Shown here in pieces: positions 34,458 through 43,730 of a DNA stretch of 64,000 nucleotides; within the stretch, counting starts at the first letter, position 1; each line of letters opens with the position of its first letter. The notes below the pieces were generated by a model. The model saw nothing but the letters and a program-made list of their open reading frames with translations. It was not told the origin of the DNA and made no database searches. The translations under genes were made by a program, and so were the position numbers. The DNA is taken from positions 1 to 64,000 of the forward strand of contig NZ_LWKZ01000023.1 in assembly GCF_001905005.1 (NCBI RefSeq), in the 5' to 3' direction. The DNA is from Streptomyces sp. CB02923. GTDB taxonomy: Bacteria; Actinomycetota; Actinomycetes; Streptomycetales; Streptomycetaceae.

Positions 34458-34949
34458 TCACTTGCCGCCCGCGTACCGGCGCCGGGCCCAGGCGGGCAGC
34501 GCGAACCAGCACAGCAGGAACCACGCGACCAGGGCGGAGACGATCCACGGGACGGCGCTGTCGTGCAGCGCGACGCGCAGGATCAGCAGGAACGCCGAGA
34601 TGATGGTGGCGAGCAGCAGGACGATGCCGACGATGGTCAGCCGGGACGCCCAGGTGACCGTCTGGGCCTTCAGGTGCCGCCCGGTGACGAGCCGGTGGAA
34701 GGCCACCGGCCCGATGAGGGCGCCGTTGGCGGCCGCGCCCAGGCACAGCGTCACCACGTAGATCGCCCTGTCGATGGGCAGCAGGGTGACGAAACGGGGG
34801 GTGAAGACGACGGTGAGCAGGAAGCCGAAGAGGATCTGCACGCCGGTCTGGGCCACCCTGACCTCTTGCAGCAGCTCGTTCCACCGCCGGTCGGCCCGCT
34901 CCTCGGCCGACTCGTGACGGCCGTCGGCAGCCTGCGCGGCGGGTTCCAT
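34458..34949 (-). CDS. DUF6328 membrane protein
   Basis: A 163-residue protein with a charged N-terminus (ESAEERADRRWNELLQEVRV) and four hydrophobic segments. The AQTGVQILFGFLLTVVFTPRF stretch marks the DUF6328 family of small actinobacterial membrane proteins. The ATG at 34949 is clear; function unknown. Confidence 0.8.
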   Translation of the reverse strand: MEPAAQAADGRHESAEERADRRWNELLQEVRVAQTGVQILFGFLLTVVFTPRFVTLLPIDRAIYVVTLCLGAAANGALIGPVAFHRLVTGRHLKAQTVTWASRLTIVGIVLLLATIISAFLLILRVALHDSAVPWIVSALVAWFLLCWFALPAWARRRYAGGK

Positions 34950-35088
34950 GTCCCAACGATAGGCGGGCCGCCGGGCACTGTCCCGTCGGCGCCGGTCCGC
35001 CGCCGCGCGGAGCCGCGGCCCGCCGGTGGGGTGAAGATCACAGGGGGCGGCGGGGCGGGCGGCGCACCGGCCTGAGTACGGTGAGCGG

Positions 35089-35895
35089 GTGCCGAAGAAG
35101 AACGTGTTCTCATCCGTGGCGGCGTGGCGCCGCCGGGCGGTGTCCCGCGCGGTGCACCGCGGGGCGCGCTGGGTACGGGAGGCGGGCGCCGTCACCGCCG
35201 AGCGCCCGGGGCCGTACCGCTTCCGCCGGCTGGGGGCGGGCGCCCGGCTGGCCTTCCCGCAGGGCACCGTCTTCGGCGACCCGTGGATCGAGATCGGCGA
35301 GTACTGCATCATCGCCCAGGACGTGACGCTGACCGCCGGGATGATGCCCGACCTCGACCTCGGCGCCGACCCGATCCTCACCCTCGGCAACGGCGTCGTC
35401 CTGGGCCGCGGCAGCCATGTGATCGCCGACGTCCGGCTGACCATCGGCGACGACTGCTTCTTCGGCCCCGGCGTGTACGTCACGACCACCAACCACAGCT
35501 ACGACGACCCCGAACTGCCGGTCGGCAAGCAGTGGCCGCGCAGCGAGCCCGTCGCGATCGGGCCGGGCAGCTGGGTGGGGACCGGAGCGGTGATCCTGCC
35601 GGGCGCCCGGCTGGGCCGCAACGTGGTGGTCGCGGCCGGCGCGGTCGTACGGGGCGAGGTCCCCGACCACGCGGTGGTGGCCGGGGCACCCGCCAAGGTC
35701 GTCCGCTCCTGGGACCCGGAAGCGGGCTGGCAGCCGCCGTTGCGCACACCGGCACCGGTGCCGGTGCCCGAGGGCGTGACGTCCAGGGAACTCATGGCCC
35801 TGGCCGCGCTGGAATCCGGGGCGGGCGGCGTGCCGCACCCGGGGGAGCCGGGACACGGCACACCGGTTCCGGGGGCGGCCGCCGAGGCTTCCTGA
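35089..35895 (+). CDS. Hexapeptide-repeat acyltransferase
   Basis: A 268-residue left-handed beta-helix O-acetyl/acyltransferase of the maltose/nodulation acetyltransferase kind. Hexapeptide repeats run from about residue 60 to 200, with the catalytic His in TTTNHSYDDP. The C-terminal 50 residues are a Pro/Gly-rich tail. It probably acetylates a sugar or cell-wall glycan. The GTG at 35089 is the best start. Confidence 0.85.
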   Translation: MPKKNVFSSVAAWRRRAVSRAVHRGARWVREAGAVTAERPGPYRFRRLGAGARLAFPQGTVFGDPWIEIGEYCIIAQDVTLTAGMMPDLDLGADPILTLGNGVVLGRGSHVIADVRLTIGDDCFFGPGVYVTTTNHSYDDPELPVGKQWPRSEPVAIGPGSWVGTGAVILPGARLGRNVVVAAGAVVRGEVPDHAVVAGAPAKVVRSWDPEAGWQPPLRTPAPVPVPEGVTSRELMALAALESGAGGVPHPGEPGHGTPVPGAAAEAS

Positions 35896-35928
35896 GCGCC
35901 GGAGCCGGGGTGGGTGCTTGGTGTCCGG

Positions 35929-35968
35929 GGCGCTCGGTGTCCGGAGTGGGCGCTCGGTGTCCGGAGTG
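35929..35968. repeat. Perfect 20-bp tandem duplication
   Basis: GGCGCTCGGTGTCCGGAGTG occurs twice in a row, 34 bases after the acyltransferase stop; a degenerate third copy precedes it. Confidence 0.9.
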
Positions 35969-35983
35969 GAGCGTGCCCCCGTC

Positions 35984-36748
35984 TCACCCGTGTACGGCAG
36001 AGTCGTCCCCGGTCGCCGCCGCGCCGCCGCCGAACTCGCGCACCGCGTCGTCGACGACAGCCTCCAGCCGCGCGTGGTGCGCGCCGTGCCAGTACACCCG
36101 CTCGCAGACGGTGCACTGGGCGAAGACGTCGTACGTACGCCGTGTTCCGCCCTCCAGCCGCTCCTCGACGGTGCCCTTCTCGGCCTCCTTGAGCAGGCCG
36201 TTGCAGGCGGTGCACCGTGTCCAGGGCGTGAGCTCCGGCGCGAACCGGCTCAGGACGTCGCGTAGTTGCTCGTCGGGGCGGTCGCTGTAGACGTACGCCC
36301 CCGCCCAGTTCTCCCGCCGCCGCAGCAGGCCGCGGTCCCGGGACAGCAGGACCCGCCGCTCGGCGGCCGACCGCGCCGCCAGGGCGGGATCGCCGATGTC
36401 CTCGCTCTCGTACGCCGCGTCCACGCCCAGCAGCCGCAGCCGGCGCGCGAGGGTCCCCAGATGCACGTCGAGCAGGAACCGCAGCGGGGCGCCCGGCACC
36501 CGCTGCGGCCGGTCGACCGCGCACACCTCGACCGACTCGCCGTCACGCGGGATGTGCGACACCGGCACCTCCTGCCCGTCCACGAGCAGACGGCCCGCCT
36601 CGGTGAGGGGGACGCCGAGCGATTCCACGACGTGTCCGAGGGTGGACGACCCGTCGGTGAACAGAGCGGTACGGCCCTGGCGTCGGTCGGCGGAGACGAA
36701 GAGCCGCAGCGCGGGGGCGACGGTGAAGTGGATCTCGGGTCGGTTCAC
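35984..36748 (-). CDS. Mut7-C RNAse domain protein with ubiquitin-like N-terminus
   Basis: A 254-residue protein. Residues about 1-85 resemble the ubiquitin/ThiS-like Ub-Mut7C domain; residues about 90-240 are the Mut7-C PIN-related RNAse domain (FLLDVHLGTLARRLRLLGVD, ESEDIGDP, LLSRDRGLL) and a C-terminal zinc ribbon (RCTACNGLL, CTVCERVYWHGAH). It is a predicted ribonuclease or nucleic-acid processing factor of unknown target. The start is the GTG at 36748. Confidence 0.85.
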   Translation of the reverse strand: MNRPEIHFTVAPALRLFVSADRRQGRTALFTDGSSTLGHVVESLGVPLTEAGRLLVDGQEVPVSHIPRDGESVEVCAVDRPQRVPGAPLRFLLDVHLGTLARRLRLLGVDAAYESEDIGDPALAARSAAERRVLLSRDRGLLRRRENWAGAYVYSDRPDEQLRDVLSRFAPELTPWTRCTACNGLLKEAEKGTVEERLEGGTRRTYDVFAQCTVCERVYWHGAHHARLEAVVDDAVREFGGGAAATGDDSAVHG

Positions 36749-36896
36749 GCCGCCAGAATGCCATCGCGCCACGGCGCGCCGCCTGTCGGGCCGCCCGTGA
36801 CCAGGGCCGGACGCCCGCGCCGCCTGCGCCCTCTCGCCACGCGGCCGTTCGTGTGGTGTCCTCGACGGACGGGGTGGCGCTGACGAGAGGACGCCG

Positions 36897-36977
36897 GTGC
36901 GGGCGGGGAAGCGTACGGTGCGGGCAGGTGAGCGTGCGGTGCGGTCGAGGACGCGTACGGTGCGGGCGGGGACGGCG
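36897..36977. repeat. Four 21-bp units forming the DUF3048 N-terminus
   Basis: Units begin with GTGCGG at 36897, 36918, 36939 and 36960. The repeat supplies the basic n-region of the signal peptide and four GTG start codons in one frame. Confidence 0.9.
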
Positions 36978-37910
36978 CTGCTCTGCGTCCTGCTGGCCGG
37001 AGTGTCGGGCGGCTGTCGGCAAGGCGGTGTGCCCGAAGGGAGTTCGCCGTTCACGGGCAAGGCCGCGCGGGCCGCCCCGGTGCTCGCCGTGAAGATCGAC
37101 AACGTGCGTGCCGCGCGCCCCCAGACGGGCCTGGACGCCGCCGACCTCGTCTACGTGGAACGGGTCGAGTCGGGCCTGTCGCGGCTGCTGGCCGTCTACT
37201 CCTCCCGGCTGCCGTCGGCCGTCGGGCCGGTGCGCAGCGCCCGTGAGTCCGACCTGGAACTGCTGCGCCAGTTCGGCCGCCCCGCTCTCGCCTACTCCGG
37301 TACGCAGGCGAAGCTGGAGCCCGTCGTCGAGGCGGCGCCGCTCTATCCGCTGCCGCCCGGGAAGACCGGCGGAGCCTACTTCCGCGACCGGAACCGCGCG
37401 GCGCCGCACAACCTCTACCTCCGGCCCGAACGCGCCCTGAAGGCGGCCCCCGGCGCGAGCACCGCCCGCGACATCGGGTTCCGCTTCGGCGCCGCGCCGT
37501 CCGGCGGCCGCAACACGGCCTCGTACACGGCCCGTTACCCGGCCGCCCGGTTCACCTTCGACTGGTCGGCGGAGCGGCGGGGCTGGTTCGTGTCCATGGA
37601 CGGCACCCCGGTCAAGGCCGCTTCCGGGCAGCGGATCGCGGTCCCCACGGTCGTCGTGCAGGGCGTACGGATCCGCCCTTCGCGCTACCACGACCGCTGG
37701 GGCGCCTCCTCCCCGTACACCGAGACCACCGGGTCCGGGCCCGCGCGGGTGCTGCGCGACGGCAAGGCGTACGAGGCCCGCTGGTCGCGGCCGTCCCCCG
37801 ACGGCGGCACGGACTTCACCACCGCGTCCGGCACACCGCTCAACTTCGCTCCCGGCCAGGTGTGGGTGGTGTACGTACCGGAGGACGCGGTGGGCGGCGG
37901 GGCCGGGTAG
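36897..37910 (+). CDS. DUF3048 lipoprotein
   Basis: A 337-residue exported protein. After a basic N-terminus and a hydrophobic helix there is a likely lipobox (GVSGGC, Cys about 40). The mature part is DUF3048 (KIDNVRAARPQTGLDAADLVYVE, GPVRSARESDLELL, and TSYSGTQAKL-like strand). The first 28 residues are four 7-residue units M/V-R-(A/S)-(G/R)-x-R-T/A encoded by a 21-bp repeat, each opening with GTG, so four in-frame starts exist. The first has GAGAGG 6 bases upstream. Role unknown; homologues include YerB-like cell-surface proteins. Confidence 0.85.
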   Translation: MRAGKRTVRAGERAVRSRTRTVRAGTALLCVLLAGVSGGCRQGGVPEGSSPFTGKAARAAPVLAVKIDNVRAARPQTGLDAADLVYVERVESGLSRLLAVYSSRLPSAVGPVRSARESDLELLRQFGRPALAYSGTQAKLEPVVEAAPLYPLPPGKTGGAYFRDRNRAAPHNLYLRPERALKAAPGASTARDIGFRFGAAPSGGRNTASYTARYPAARFTFDWSAERRGWFVSMDGTPVKAASGQRIAVPTVVVQGVRIRPSRYHDRWGASSPYTETTGSGPARVLRDGKAYEARWSRPSPDGGTDFTTASGTPLNFAPGQVWVVYVPEDAVGGGAG

Positions 37911-37942
37911 CCCCGCGGCGGGCGCGCTCCGGAGACCGGACA

Positions 37943-38035
37943 TCACCGGGCCCGGCCGCTGGGAAGATTGGGGTCACTTGGCCCGGCCGCCGGGAAGTCC
38001 GGGGTCACCTGGCCCAGCCGTCAGGAAGTCCGGGG
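37943..38035. repeat. Three 31-bp units over the stop of a GAF-ANTAR gene
   Basis: Units start at 37943, 37974 and 38005, each TCAC(C/T)... GGCCC(G/A)GCCG...GGAAG...GGGG. The TCA at 38005 is the minus-strand TGA stop; the other units repeat it. Confidence 0.9.
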
Positions 38036-38871
38036 CCATCTGACCCGCCCGCCGGGGGCGGTGGAGGCCACGGGCCGTCGGGGTCCTCGGTGAGGGCGCG
38101 GGCGAGTTCGTGCACGGGCGAGCGGTGCGCGCGGGCCTGGGCGGTCAGTTCGTCGAAGGCCGCGGCCGGGGAGATGCCGAGGCGGTGGGCGAGGATGCCC
38201 TTGGCCCGTTCGGTGAGGATGCGCGCGGCGAGGCCCTTCTGCAGGCGCTCGGCCCGCAGTTGCCGGGCCCAGAACAGCAGCAGGCCGATGGTGGCCGCGT
38301 GCGCCAGCTTCCGGGCACGTTCCTGGTGCTGCGGGGGCAGCAGCCCGGCCGTGCGGCAGTAGAGGTTGACGACGCCGACGGAGTGGTCGAGATGGCGCAT
38401 CGGCTGGGCCCACATCGCCAGGTAACCCGCGGCCACCGCCCGCAGGGTGAGTTCGGGCCAGCGGGTGCCGACGGCGGTGAAATCCGCGACGCCGCACGAG
38501 CGGCCGGTGAACAGGGCGTCGACGCACGGGCCCCGCGCGGTACCGGCCTCGTACAGCTCCACCTCGTGCAGCGCCGCGTCGGAGCTCGCGGACACTTCGA
38601 CGCGGTGGGCGGCGGGCCGGGCGCCCGCTCCGGCCGTGCGGGCGCCCGGGGCTCCCGCCGTGCGGGTGCCGGGGGCGGCCGAATTCAGCAGCATGACACC
38701 GGCGGCGTCGACGGGCAGCAGGTCGACGCAGTGCGTGACCAGGCGCCGGGTGAGCGTGGCGGGGGTGTCCACCGTGCGGACGTCGGTCAGGTCCGACAGA
38801 GCCGCGCCGAGGGCGATGTCCTCCTCGCCGGACGAAGGATCGCCGGACGGGGAACCGATGGTCTCAGGCAT
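38005..38871 (-). CDS. GAF and ANTAR domain protein
   Basis: A 288-residue protein with a GAF sensor (about 40-205, with an Ala/Gly/Thr-rich insert at about 68-88) and an ANTAR domain (about 210-265: ARILTERAKGILAHRLGISP, then AAAFDEL). Predicted RNA-binding antiterminator. Its ATG overlaps the stop of the GAF protein at 38864 by 8 bases, so the two are coupled. The very end (P-rich) comes from the repeat. Confidence 0.85.
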   Translation of the reverse strand: MPETIGSPSGDPSSGEEDIALGAALSDLTDVRTVDTPATLTRRLVTHCVDLLPVDAAGVMLLNSAAPGTRTAGAPGARTAGAGARPAAHRVEVSASSDAALHEVELYEAGTARGPCVDALFTGRSCGVADFTAVGTRWPELTLRAVAAGYLAMWAQPMRHLDHSVGVVNLYCRTAGLLPPQHQERARKLAHAATIGLLLFWARQLRAERLQKGLAARILTERAKGILAHRLGISPAAAFDELTAQARAHRSPVHELARALTEDPDGPWPPPPPAGGSDGPGLPDGWAR

Positions 38872-39553
38872 CCCTACCTTCTTTCATGGGTCGCCCCGGG
38901 CCAGTCGTAGGGTTCTGGGCCCCAGGAGCGCCGGGCGTGGCTTCGGACGGCTCACCGGTGCCGCGCCCGGCCGGTGCCGCGTCCGCTTCCGTACCGGCAG
39001 AACGGGGGCGGGCGCGTCCGGCGGCGGCCCCGCGGCTCAGCAGGCGCTGGTGCCGGACGGCGGCCGCGGCCACGTCGGCCAGTGCCTGGGCCAGCACGGT
39101 GATGGCCGGCTCCGGGGCGCCGGGCTCGGTGCGGTAGACACCGAGGGTGCCGATCGTCTCGCCCCGCAGCCGCATCGCGGCGGTGTGCACCGCCGCGAAC
39201 CCGGCGTCCCGGGCCGCCGGCGCGAAGGACGGCCACCAGGTGTGCGCGTGCGCCAGGTCGGGGCACTGGGTGCTGCGGCCGGTGTGGAACGCGTCCAGGC
39301 AGGGGCCTTCGGAGCGGCTCAGCTGGAGCCGTTGCAGAAGACGCGCCGGTTCGGTGGAGGCCGAGACCAGGTTCAGGCTGCCGGTGTCGTCGGTCAGCAG
39401 CATGCCGCACCCGGCCGCTTCCAGCAGCTCCTGGCAGACGCAGCTGAGGGTGTCGAGGAAGTCGGCGGCATCGGCCCGGGTGTGCCGGGCGCCGCCCGCC
39501 AGGTCCGCGAAGCGGCGCTGGAACCGGCACGGGTGTGCGTCGGAGCTTTTCAT
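38864..39553 (-). CDS. GAF domain protein
   Basis: A 229-residue protein with one GAF domain (about 20-165; GCGMLLTDDTGSLNLVSAS, EGPCLDAF). The C-terminal 60 residues are disordered, Ala/Gly/Pro/Arg-rich. It lacks the ANTAR helices, so it may sense for or bind to the coupled GAF-ANTAR protein. The ATG at 39553 has GAGGGGGC close upstream. Confidence 0.8.
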   Translation of the reverse strand: MKSSDAHPCRFQRRFADLAGGARHTRADAADFLDTLSCVCQELLEAAGCGMLLTDDTGSLNLVSASTEPARLLQRLQLSRSEGPCLDAFHTGRSTQCPDLAHAHTWWPSFAPAARDAGFAAVHTAAMRLRGETIGTLGVYRTEPGAPEPAITVLAQALADVAAAAVRHQRLLSRGAAAGRARPRSAGTEADAAPAGRGTGEPSEATPGAPGAQNPTTGPGRPMKEGRDA

Positions 39554-39751
39554 GGTGCCCCCTCGTGCGGCGTGAGATGCTTCGTCACGGAGCAGCGCAG
39601 GTCCGACTCCCAGTGAAGCGGGGCCCGTTGGCCGTTTCATCGACGCCGGATCAACGCTGCATCAACGTTGCCGAACACCGTTGGACCATCGTTGCCGTCA
39701 TTCTTCGAACCGCTGCATGGCGACGACCGGGCGGGTGCCGCTCCGGCCGGC

Positions 39752-40477
39752 GTGCGGCCGGTGGCACGCCCGGTGATCGCGCTGATCGACGACGAGAGCG
39801 ATCTGGTCGCGATGTCGCGAGCCTGCCTGGAACGTGAGGGCTTCAGCGTACGGGAGGCCCTCGACGCCGGGGCGGGACGGGCCGTACTGCGTTCCGAGCC
39901 GGTCGACCTGGTGGTGCTGGACCTGGGGCTGCCGGACGGCAACGGTCTGGACCTGCTGCGCGGTGTGCGGCACGCCGACGGACCACCGGTGATCATCGTC
40001 ACCGGGCGCGGCGAGGAGACCGACCGGGTCCTCGGGCTGGAACTGGGCGCCGACGACTACCTGGTCAAACCGTTCTCGCAGCGGGAGCTGGCCGCGCGCA
40101 TCCGGGCGGTGCTGCGCCGGACGGCGGCCGGGCCCGGCGCGGGGCGGGCGGCCGGGCCGGGGCCGGTGCGCAGGCTGGGGGAACTGACCGTCGACACCGG
40201 CGCCCGGCAGGTCCGGGCCCCCTGCGGGCCGATCGCCTTCACACCGCGCGAGTACGCCCTGGTGGAGTTCCTCTCGACCGCCCCCGGGCAGGCCTTCTCC
40301 GCCGCCCAGCTGCTGGACCGGGTATGGGACCGGGACGGCTGGCAGACACCGGCCACGGTCGCCGAACACGTCTACCGGGTACGGCGCAAGCTGTCGGCCG
40401 CCGGTGTCCGCACGCCGCGGATCACGACCGTACGCGGCTTCGGCTACCGGCTCGACAACGCCGCGCAGGCCCCCTGA
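39752..40477 (+). CDS. OmpR-family response regulator
   Basis: About 241 residues: a receiver domain (ALIDDES with acidic pocket, phospho-acceptor Asp in VVLDLGLPDG, Lys in LVKPF) and a winged-helix DNA-binding domain (FTPREYALVEFL, VAEHVYRVRRKL, TTVRGFGYRL). It is 32 bases before a hybrid histidine kinase, its likely partner. The start is uncertain; GTG at 39752 or 39761, or a TTG at 39668, are all in frame and none has a strong binding site. Confidence 0.85.
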   Translation: MRPVARPVIALIDDESDLVAMSRACLEREGFSVREALDAGAGRAVLRSEPVDLVVLDLGLPDGNGLDLLRGVRHADGPPVIIVTGRGEETDRVLGLELGADDYLVKPFSQRELAARIRAVLRRTAAGPGAGRAAGPGPVRRLGELTVDTGARQVRAPCGPIAFTPREYALVEFLSTAPGQAFSAAQLLDRVWDRDGWQTPATVAEHVYRVRRKLSAAGVRTPRITTVRGFGYRLDNAAQAP

Positions 40478-40509
40478 GCGCCGGGCGGACGGGACGAGGC
40501 GGGACGCGC

Positions 40510-42330
40510 ATGACCCCAGGACCAGGACCAGGACCAGGCCCAGGCCCGGGACCAGGACCAGGACCAAGCCCAGGCCCCGGACCGGCCGTCGAGTGCCCTG
40601 CCGCCGCCCGCCCCGACTACCGCGCACTGTTCGACGCCACCCCCTCGCCCTGCCTGGTCCTCGATGCCGAGCTGCGGATCATCGAGGTCAACCGGGCCTA
40701 TCTCGCCGCCACCCGCACCGACCGCCGGACCCTCCTCGGCCGCCCGATATTCGACGCCTTCCCCGACAACCCGTCCGACGCCGCCGCGGACGGCGTGCGC
40801 AACCTGGGCCGTTCACTGCGCAACGTCCTGGCCACCGGCCGTCCCGACGTCATGGCGCTCCAGCGGTACGACATCCTGACCGGCCCCGACGGAAGGTTCG
40901 AGGAGCGGTACTGGAGCCCGGTCAACGCCCCGGTGCTGGACGGGAACGGCGCGGTCACCCACATCATCCACCGGGTCGAGGACGTCACCGCCTTCGTCCT
41001 CATGCACCGCCCCGGGCGGCGCCCGCAGCGGGACGCCGCGGGCCGGCGGCAGCGGGCCGAACGGATGGAGGGCGAACTGTTCGCCCGCAGCCGCGAGGTC
41101 CAGGAGGCCAACCAGCGGCTGCTGCGCGCCAACGAGGCGCTGACCGCCGCGGGCGCGGCGCTGCGCGCCCAGCAGCAGGCCAAGGACCGCTTCATCGCCA
41201 CCCTCTCGCACGAACTGCGCAACCCCTTGGCCGCACTCCAGGCCGCCGGCGAACTGCTCGCCCTCGACAGCCCGGCCGGGCACCCGGCCCTGGCCGTACT
41301 GCAACGGCAGCTCACCCAGATGACCCGGATGACCGACGACCTGCTGGACGCGGCCAAGGCGCTGACCGGCCGTCTGCAACTGGTCCGGGAGCGGCTCGAC
41401 CTGCGTGCCGTCATCGCCACCGCCGTCCACGACATCCGGCCCGAATACGCCCGCACCGGCCGCGTACTGCGGGTCTCCCTCCCGCCCCGGCCGGTGCCCG
41501 TCGTGGGCGACCGCGTCCGGCTGGCCCAGATGACCGCCAATCTGCTCAACAACGGCTGCAAGTACACCCGGTGCGGCGGGACGGTGACCATCGTGCTGGA
41601 CACGGCGGCCGCGCCGGACGGCGGCGGCCACGCCGTGACGACGGTCAGCGACGACGGCATCGGGTTCGACCCGGCCACCGCCGACACCCTCTTCGAAGCC
41701 TTCGTGCGCGCTGCCGGGGCCGTCGGCGCCGGGGCGGGCGGGCTCGGCCTGGGGCTGCCGATCGTCCGCGGCATCGCCGAACTGCACGGCGGTATGGTAC
41801 GGGCGCACAGCGACGGCCCCGGCAGAGGCGCGCGTTTCTGCGTCCGGCTCCCGGTCGCGCCGCGCGCCGAGGATCGCGGCCGTACGGCGGACGAACCGGA
41901 CCCGGACCTGCCGCGTCCGCCCCTGCGCATCCTGGTGATCGAGGACAACACCGACCTCGCCACCACCTACCGCACCCTGCTGGAACGACACGGCGACCGG
42001 GTGACGGTCTGCCGCACCGGCCGCGACGGCCTGGCCGCCGCCGTCGCCGCACCCTATGACCTGGTCCTGAGCGATCTGGCCCTGCCCGACGTGCACGGAC
42101 ACCAGGTGGCCCGCAGGCTGCGCGAGACGCTGCCGCCCGGCCGTACCCGGCTGATCGCCGTCTCCGGCTTCAGCCAGGAAGCCGACCGCGCGGGGTCGGC
42201 ACGCTCCGGCTTCGACGCCCACCTGGCCAAGCCGCTGAGCCTGGCCGCCCTCGACGGAGTGCTGGCCCGCTGGGTGAACGATCCGACTCCCTGGCCGCAC
42301 AAGCCCCTGCCGCCCCATCCGGACCACTGA
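40510..42330 (+). CDS. Hybrid histidine kinase with PAS and receiver domains
   Basis: A 606-residue soluble sensor kinase: N-terminal (Gly-Pro) repeat (about 4-25), a PAS domain (about 35-150), a coiled coil (about 175-225), HisKA with SHELRNP, a HATPase_c domain with N-G-C-K-Y-T, DDGIGFDP and GLGLGLPIV, and a C-terminal receiver (VIEDN, LSDLALPD, AKPLS). Lacking a membrane segment, it reads a cytoplasmic signal. It probably controls the upstream response regulator; the fused receiver may form a phosphorelay or feedback. Confidence 0.9.
   Translation: MTPGPGPGPGPGPGPGPGPSPGPGPAVECPAAARPDYRALFDATPSPCLVLDAELRIIEVNRAYLAATRTDRRTLLGRPIFDAFPDNPSDAAADGVRNLGRSLRNVLATGRPDVMALQRYDILTGPDGRFEERYWSPVNAPVLDGNGAVTHIIHRVEDVTAFVLMHRPGRRPQRDAAGRRQRAERMEGELFARSREVQEANQRLLRANEALTAAGAALRAQQQAKDRFIATLSHELRNPLAALQAAGELLALDSPAGHPALAVLQRQLTQMTRMTDDLLDAAKALTGRLQLVRERLDLRAVIATAVHDIRPEYARTGRVLRVSLPPRPVPVVGDRVRLAQMTANLLNNGCKYTRCGGTVTIVLDTAAAPDGGGHAVTTVSDDGIGFDPATADTLFEAFVRAAGAVGAGAGGLGLGLPIVRGIAELHGGMVRAHSDGPGRGARFCVRLPVAPRAEDRGRTADEPDPDLPRPPLRILVIEDNTDLATTYRTLLERHGDRVTVCRTGRDGLAAAVAAPYDLVLSDLALPDVHGHQVARRLRETLPPGRTRLIAVSGFSQEADRAGSARSGFDAHLAKPLSLAALDGVLARWVNDPTPWPHKPLPPHPDH
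40519..40582. repeat. Hexanucleotide (CCAGGA-type) array encoding Gly-Pro repeats
   Basis: About ten 6-bp units encode the Pro-Gly tract just after the start of the kinase. Any change in unit number keeps the frame. Confidence 0.9.
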
Positions 42331-42354
42331 CCAGCACCCACCGGCGTTCTTGCG

Positions 42355-43572
42355 TCACACCTCGACCACCAGCCCGCGCAGCCCCCGGATCACGAAGTTC
42401 GGCTTGCGTTCCGGGACGGCGGCCAGGCGCAGCGACGGAGCCCTGCGCAGCAACGCCCCCAGCGAGGCGGCCAGTTCGAGGCGGGCCAGCGGAGCGCCGA
42501 TGCAGTAGTGGGTACCGGCGCTGAAGGAGAGGTGCGGATGGTCCGCGCGGGCGAGGTCCAGCTCTTCCGGGCGGTCGAAGACCGCGGGGTCGTGGTTGGC
42601 CGAGCCGAAGAGCAGCGCCACCTCGCTGCCGCGCGGCACGACCGTGCCGTCGATCTCGATGTCGTCCAGCACCCAGCGTTCGAAGAGCTGGAGCGGTGTG
42701 TCGTGGCGCAGCAGTTCCTCCACCGCCGTGGGCAGCAGCCCGGCCGGGTCCGCGCGCAGGGCCGCCAGCTGCGCCGGGTGGCGGAAGAGCGCGTACCAGC
42801 CGTTGACCGTGGCGTTCACCGTCGCCTCGTGCCCCGCGTTCAGCAGCAGGGCACAGGTGGAGACCATCTCCTGCTCGCTCAGCGACTCGCCCTCGTCGTA
42901 CGCGGCGATGAGCCCGGAGACCAGGTCGTCACCGGGCGCCGCCCGCCGAGCGGCGATCAACTCCCGCAGGTAGCCGGAGAACTCACGGGAAGCGGCGACC
43001 GCCCGCCGTGCCGTACCGGCGGACGGATTCAGCTCGTACATGCCGCAGATCGCGGCCGACCACGGCCGGAGCAGGTGCCGGTCGCCCTCCGGGACGCCGA
43101 GCATCTCGGCGATCACCGCGACCGGCAGCGGTTCCGCGACCCGCGCCGCGAGGTCCCCGCCGCCGTCCGCGACCAGATCCCGTACCAGCCGGTCCGCCAG
43201 GTCCTCGACGTACGGCCGCAGCCGCTCGACCGTGCGGGGAGTGAACGCCTTCGCGACCAGGCGGCGGATACGGGTGTGGTCGGGCGCCTCCAGGTCGAGC
43301 ATCCCGTTGTCGTTGAGGACGTGGAACGGCTCGTGCTCCGGCGGCGGCGCGGTGCGCCGGAACTCCTCGTGGGTGAAGCGGTGCCGGTAGGTGCGGCCCA
43401 GCCGGCGGTCCCGGAGCAGCGCCGAGACGTCCGCGTGGTGCGGGACGAGCCACTGGTCCGAGGGCCCGAAGTGGTGCACACGGCCGCGGGCGCGCAGCTC
43501 GGCGTAGGCGGGGTACGGGTCGTCGACGAAATCCGGCGACCAGGGATCGAAGACTGCCTCGGCTCCTTCCAT
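42355..43572 (-). CDS. Cytochrome P450 (CYP107-like monooxygenase)
   Basis: A 405-residue class I P450 with normal motifs: FSAGTHYCIG (Cys357), AVEELLR (E-x-x-R), and I-helix LLNAGHEATVN with the canonical acid and Thr. Most like streptomycete P450s in secondary metabolism or xenobiotic oxidation. No ferredoxin gene lies next to it. It converges with the hybrid kinase (24 bases between stops). Substrate unknown. Confidence 0.9.
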   Translation of the reverse strand: MEGAEAVFDPWSPDFVDDPYPAYAELRARGRVHHFGPSDQWLVPHHADVSALLRDRRLGRTYRHRFTHEEFRRTAPPPEHEPFHVLNDNGMLDLEAPDHTRIRRLVAKAFTPRTVERLRPYVEDLADRLVRDLVADGGGDLAARVAEPLPVAVIAEMLGVPEGDRHLLRPWSAAICGMYELNPSAGTARRAVAASREFSGYLRELIAARRAAPGDDLVSGLIAAYDEGESLSEQEMVSTCALLLNAGHEATVNATVNGWYALFRHPAQLAALRADPAGLLPTAVEELLRHDTPLQLFERWVLDDIEIDGTVVPRGSEVALLFGSANHDPAVFDRPEELDLARADHPHLSFSAGTHYCIGAPLARLELAASLGALLRRAPSLRLAAVPERKPNFVIRGLRGLVVEV

Positions 43573-43730
43573 GTACGGAAGCTAGCCGCCGATGCCCCGG
43601 TGCGACCACCCCGGCGCCGTACGGATCGGCGGCGGAGGGGCGGGCTGCTCGGGGCAGGCCGACCAGGAGAAGGAGGGCCGTCGCGTGCTGTGCTTGCCCG
43701 GCGGATGCGCACCGCGGCTGCCGCGGGACG

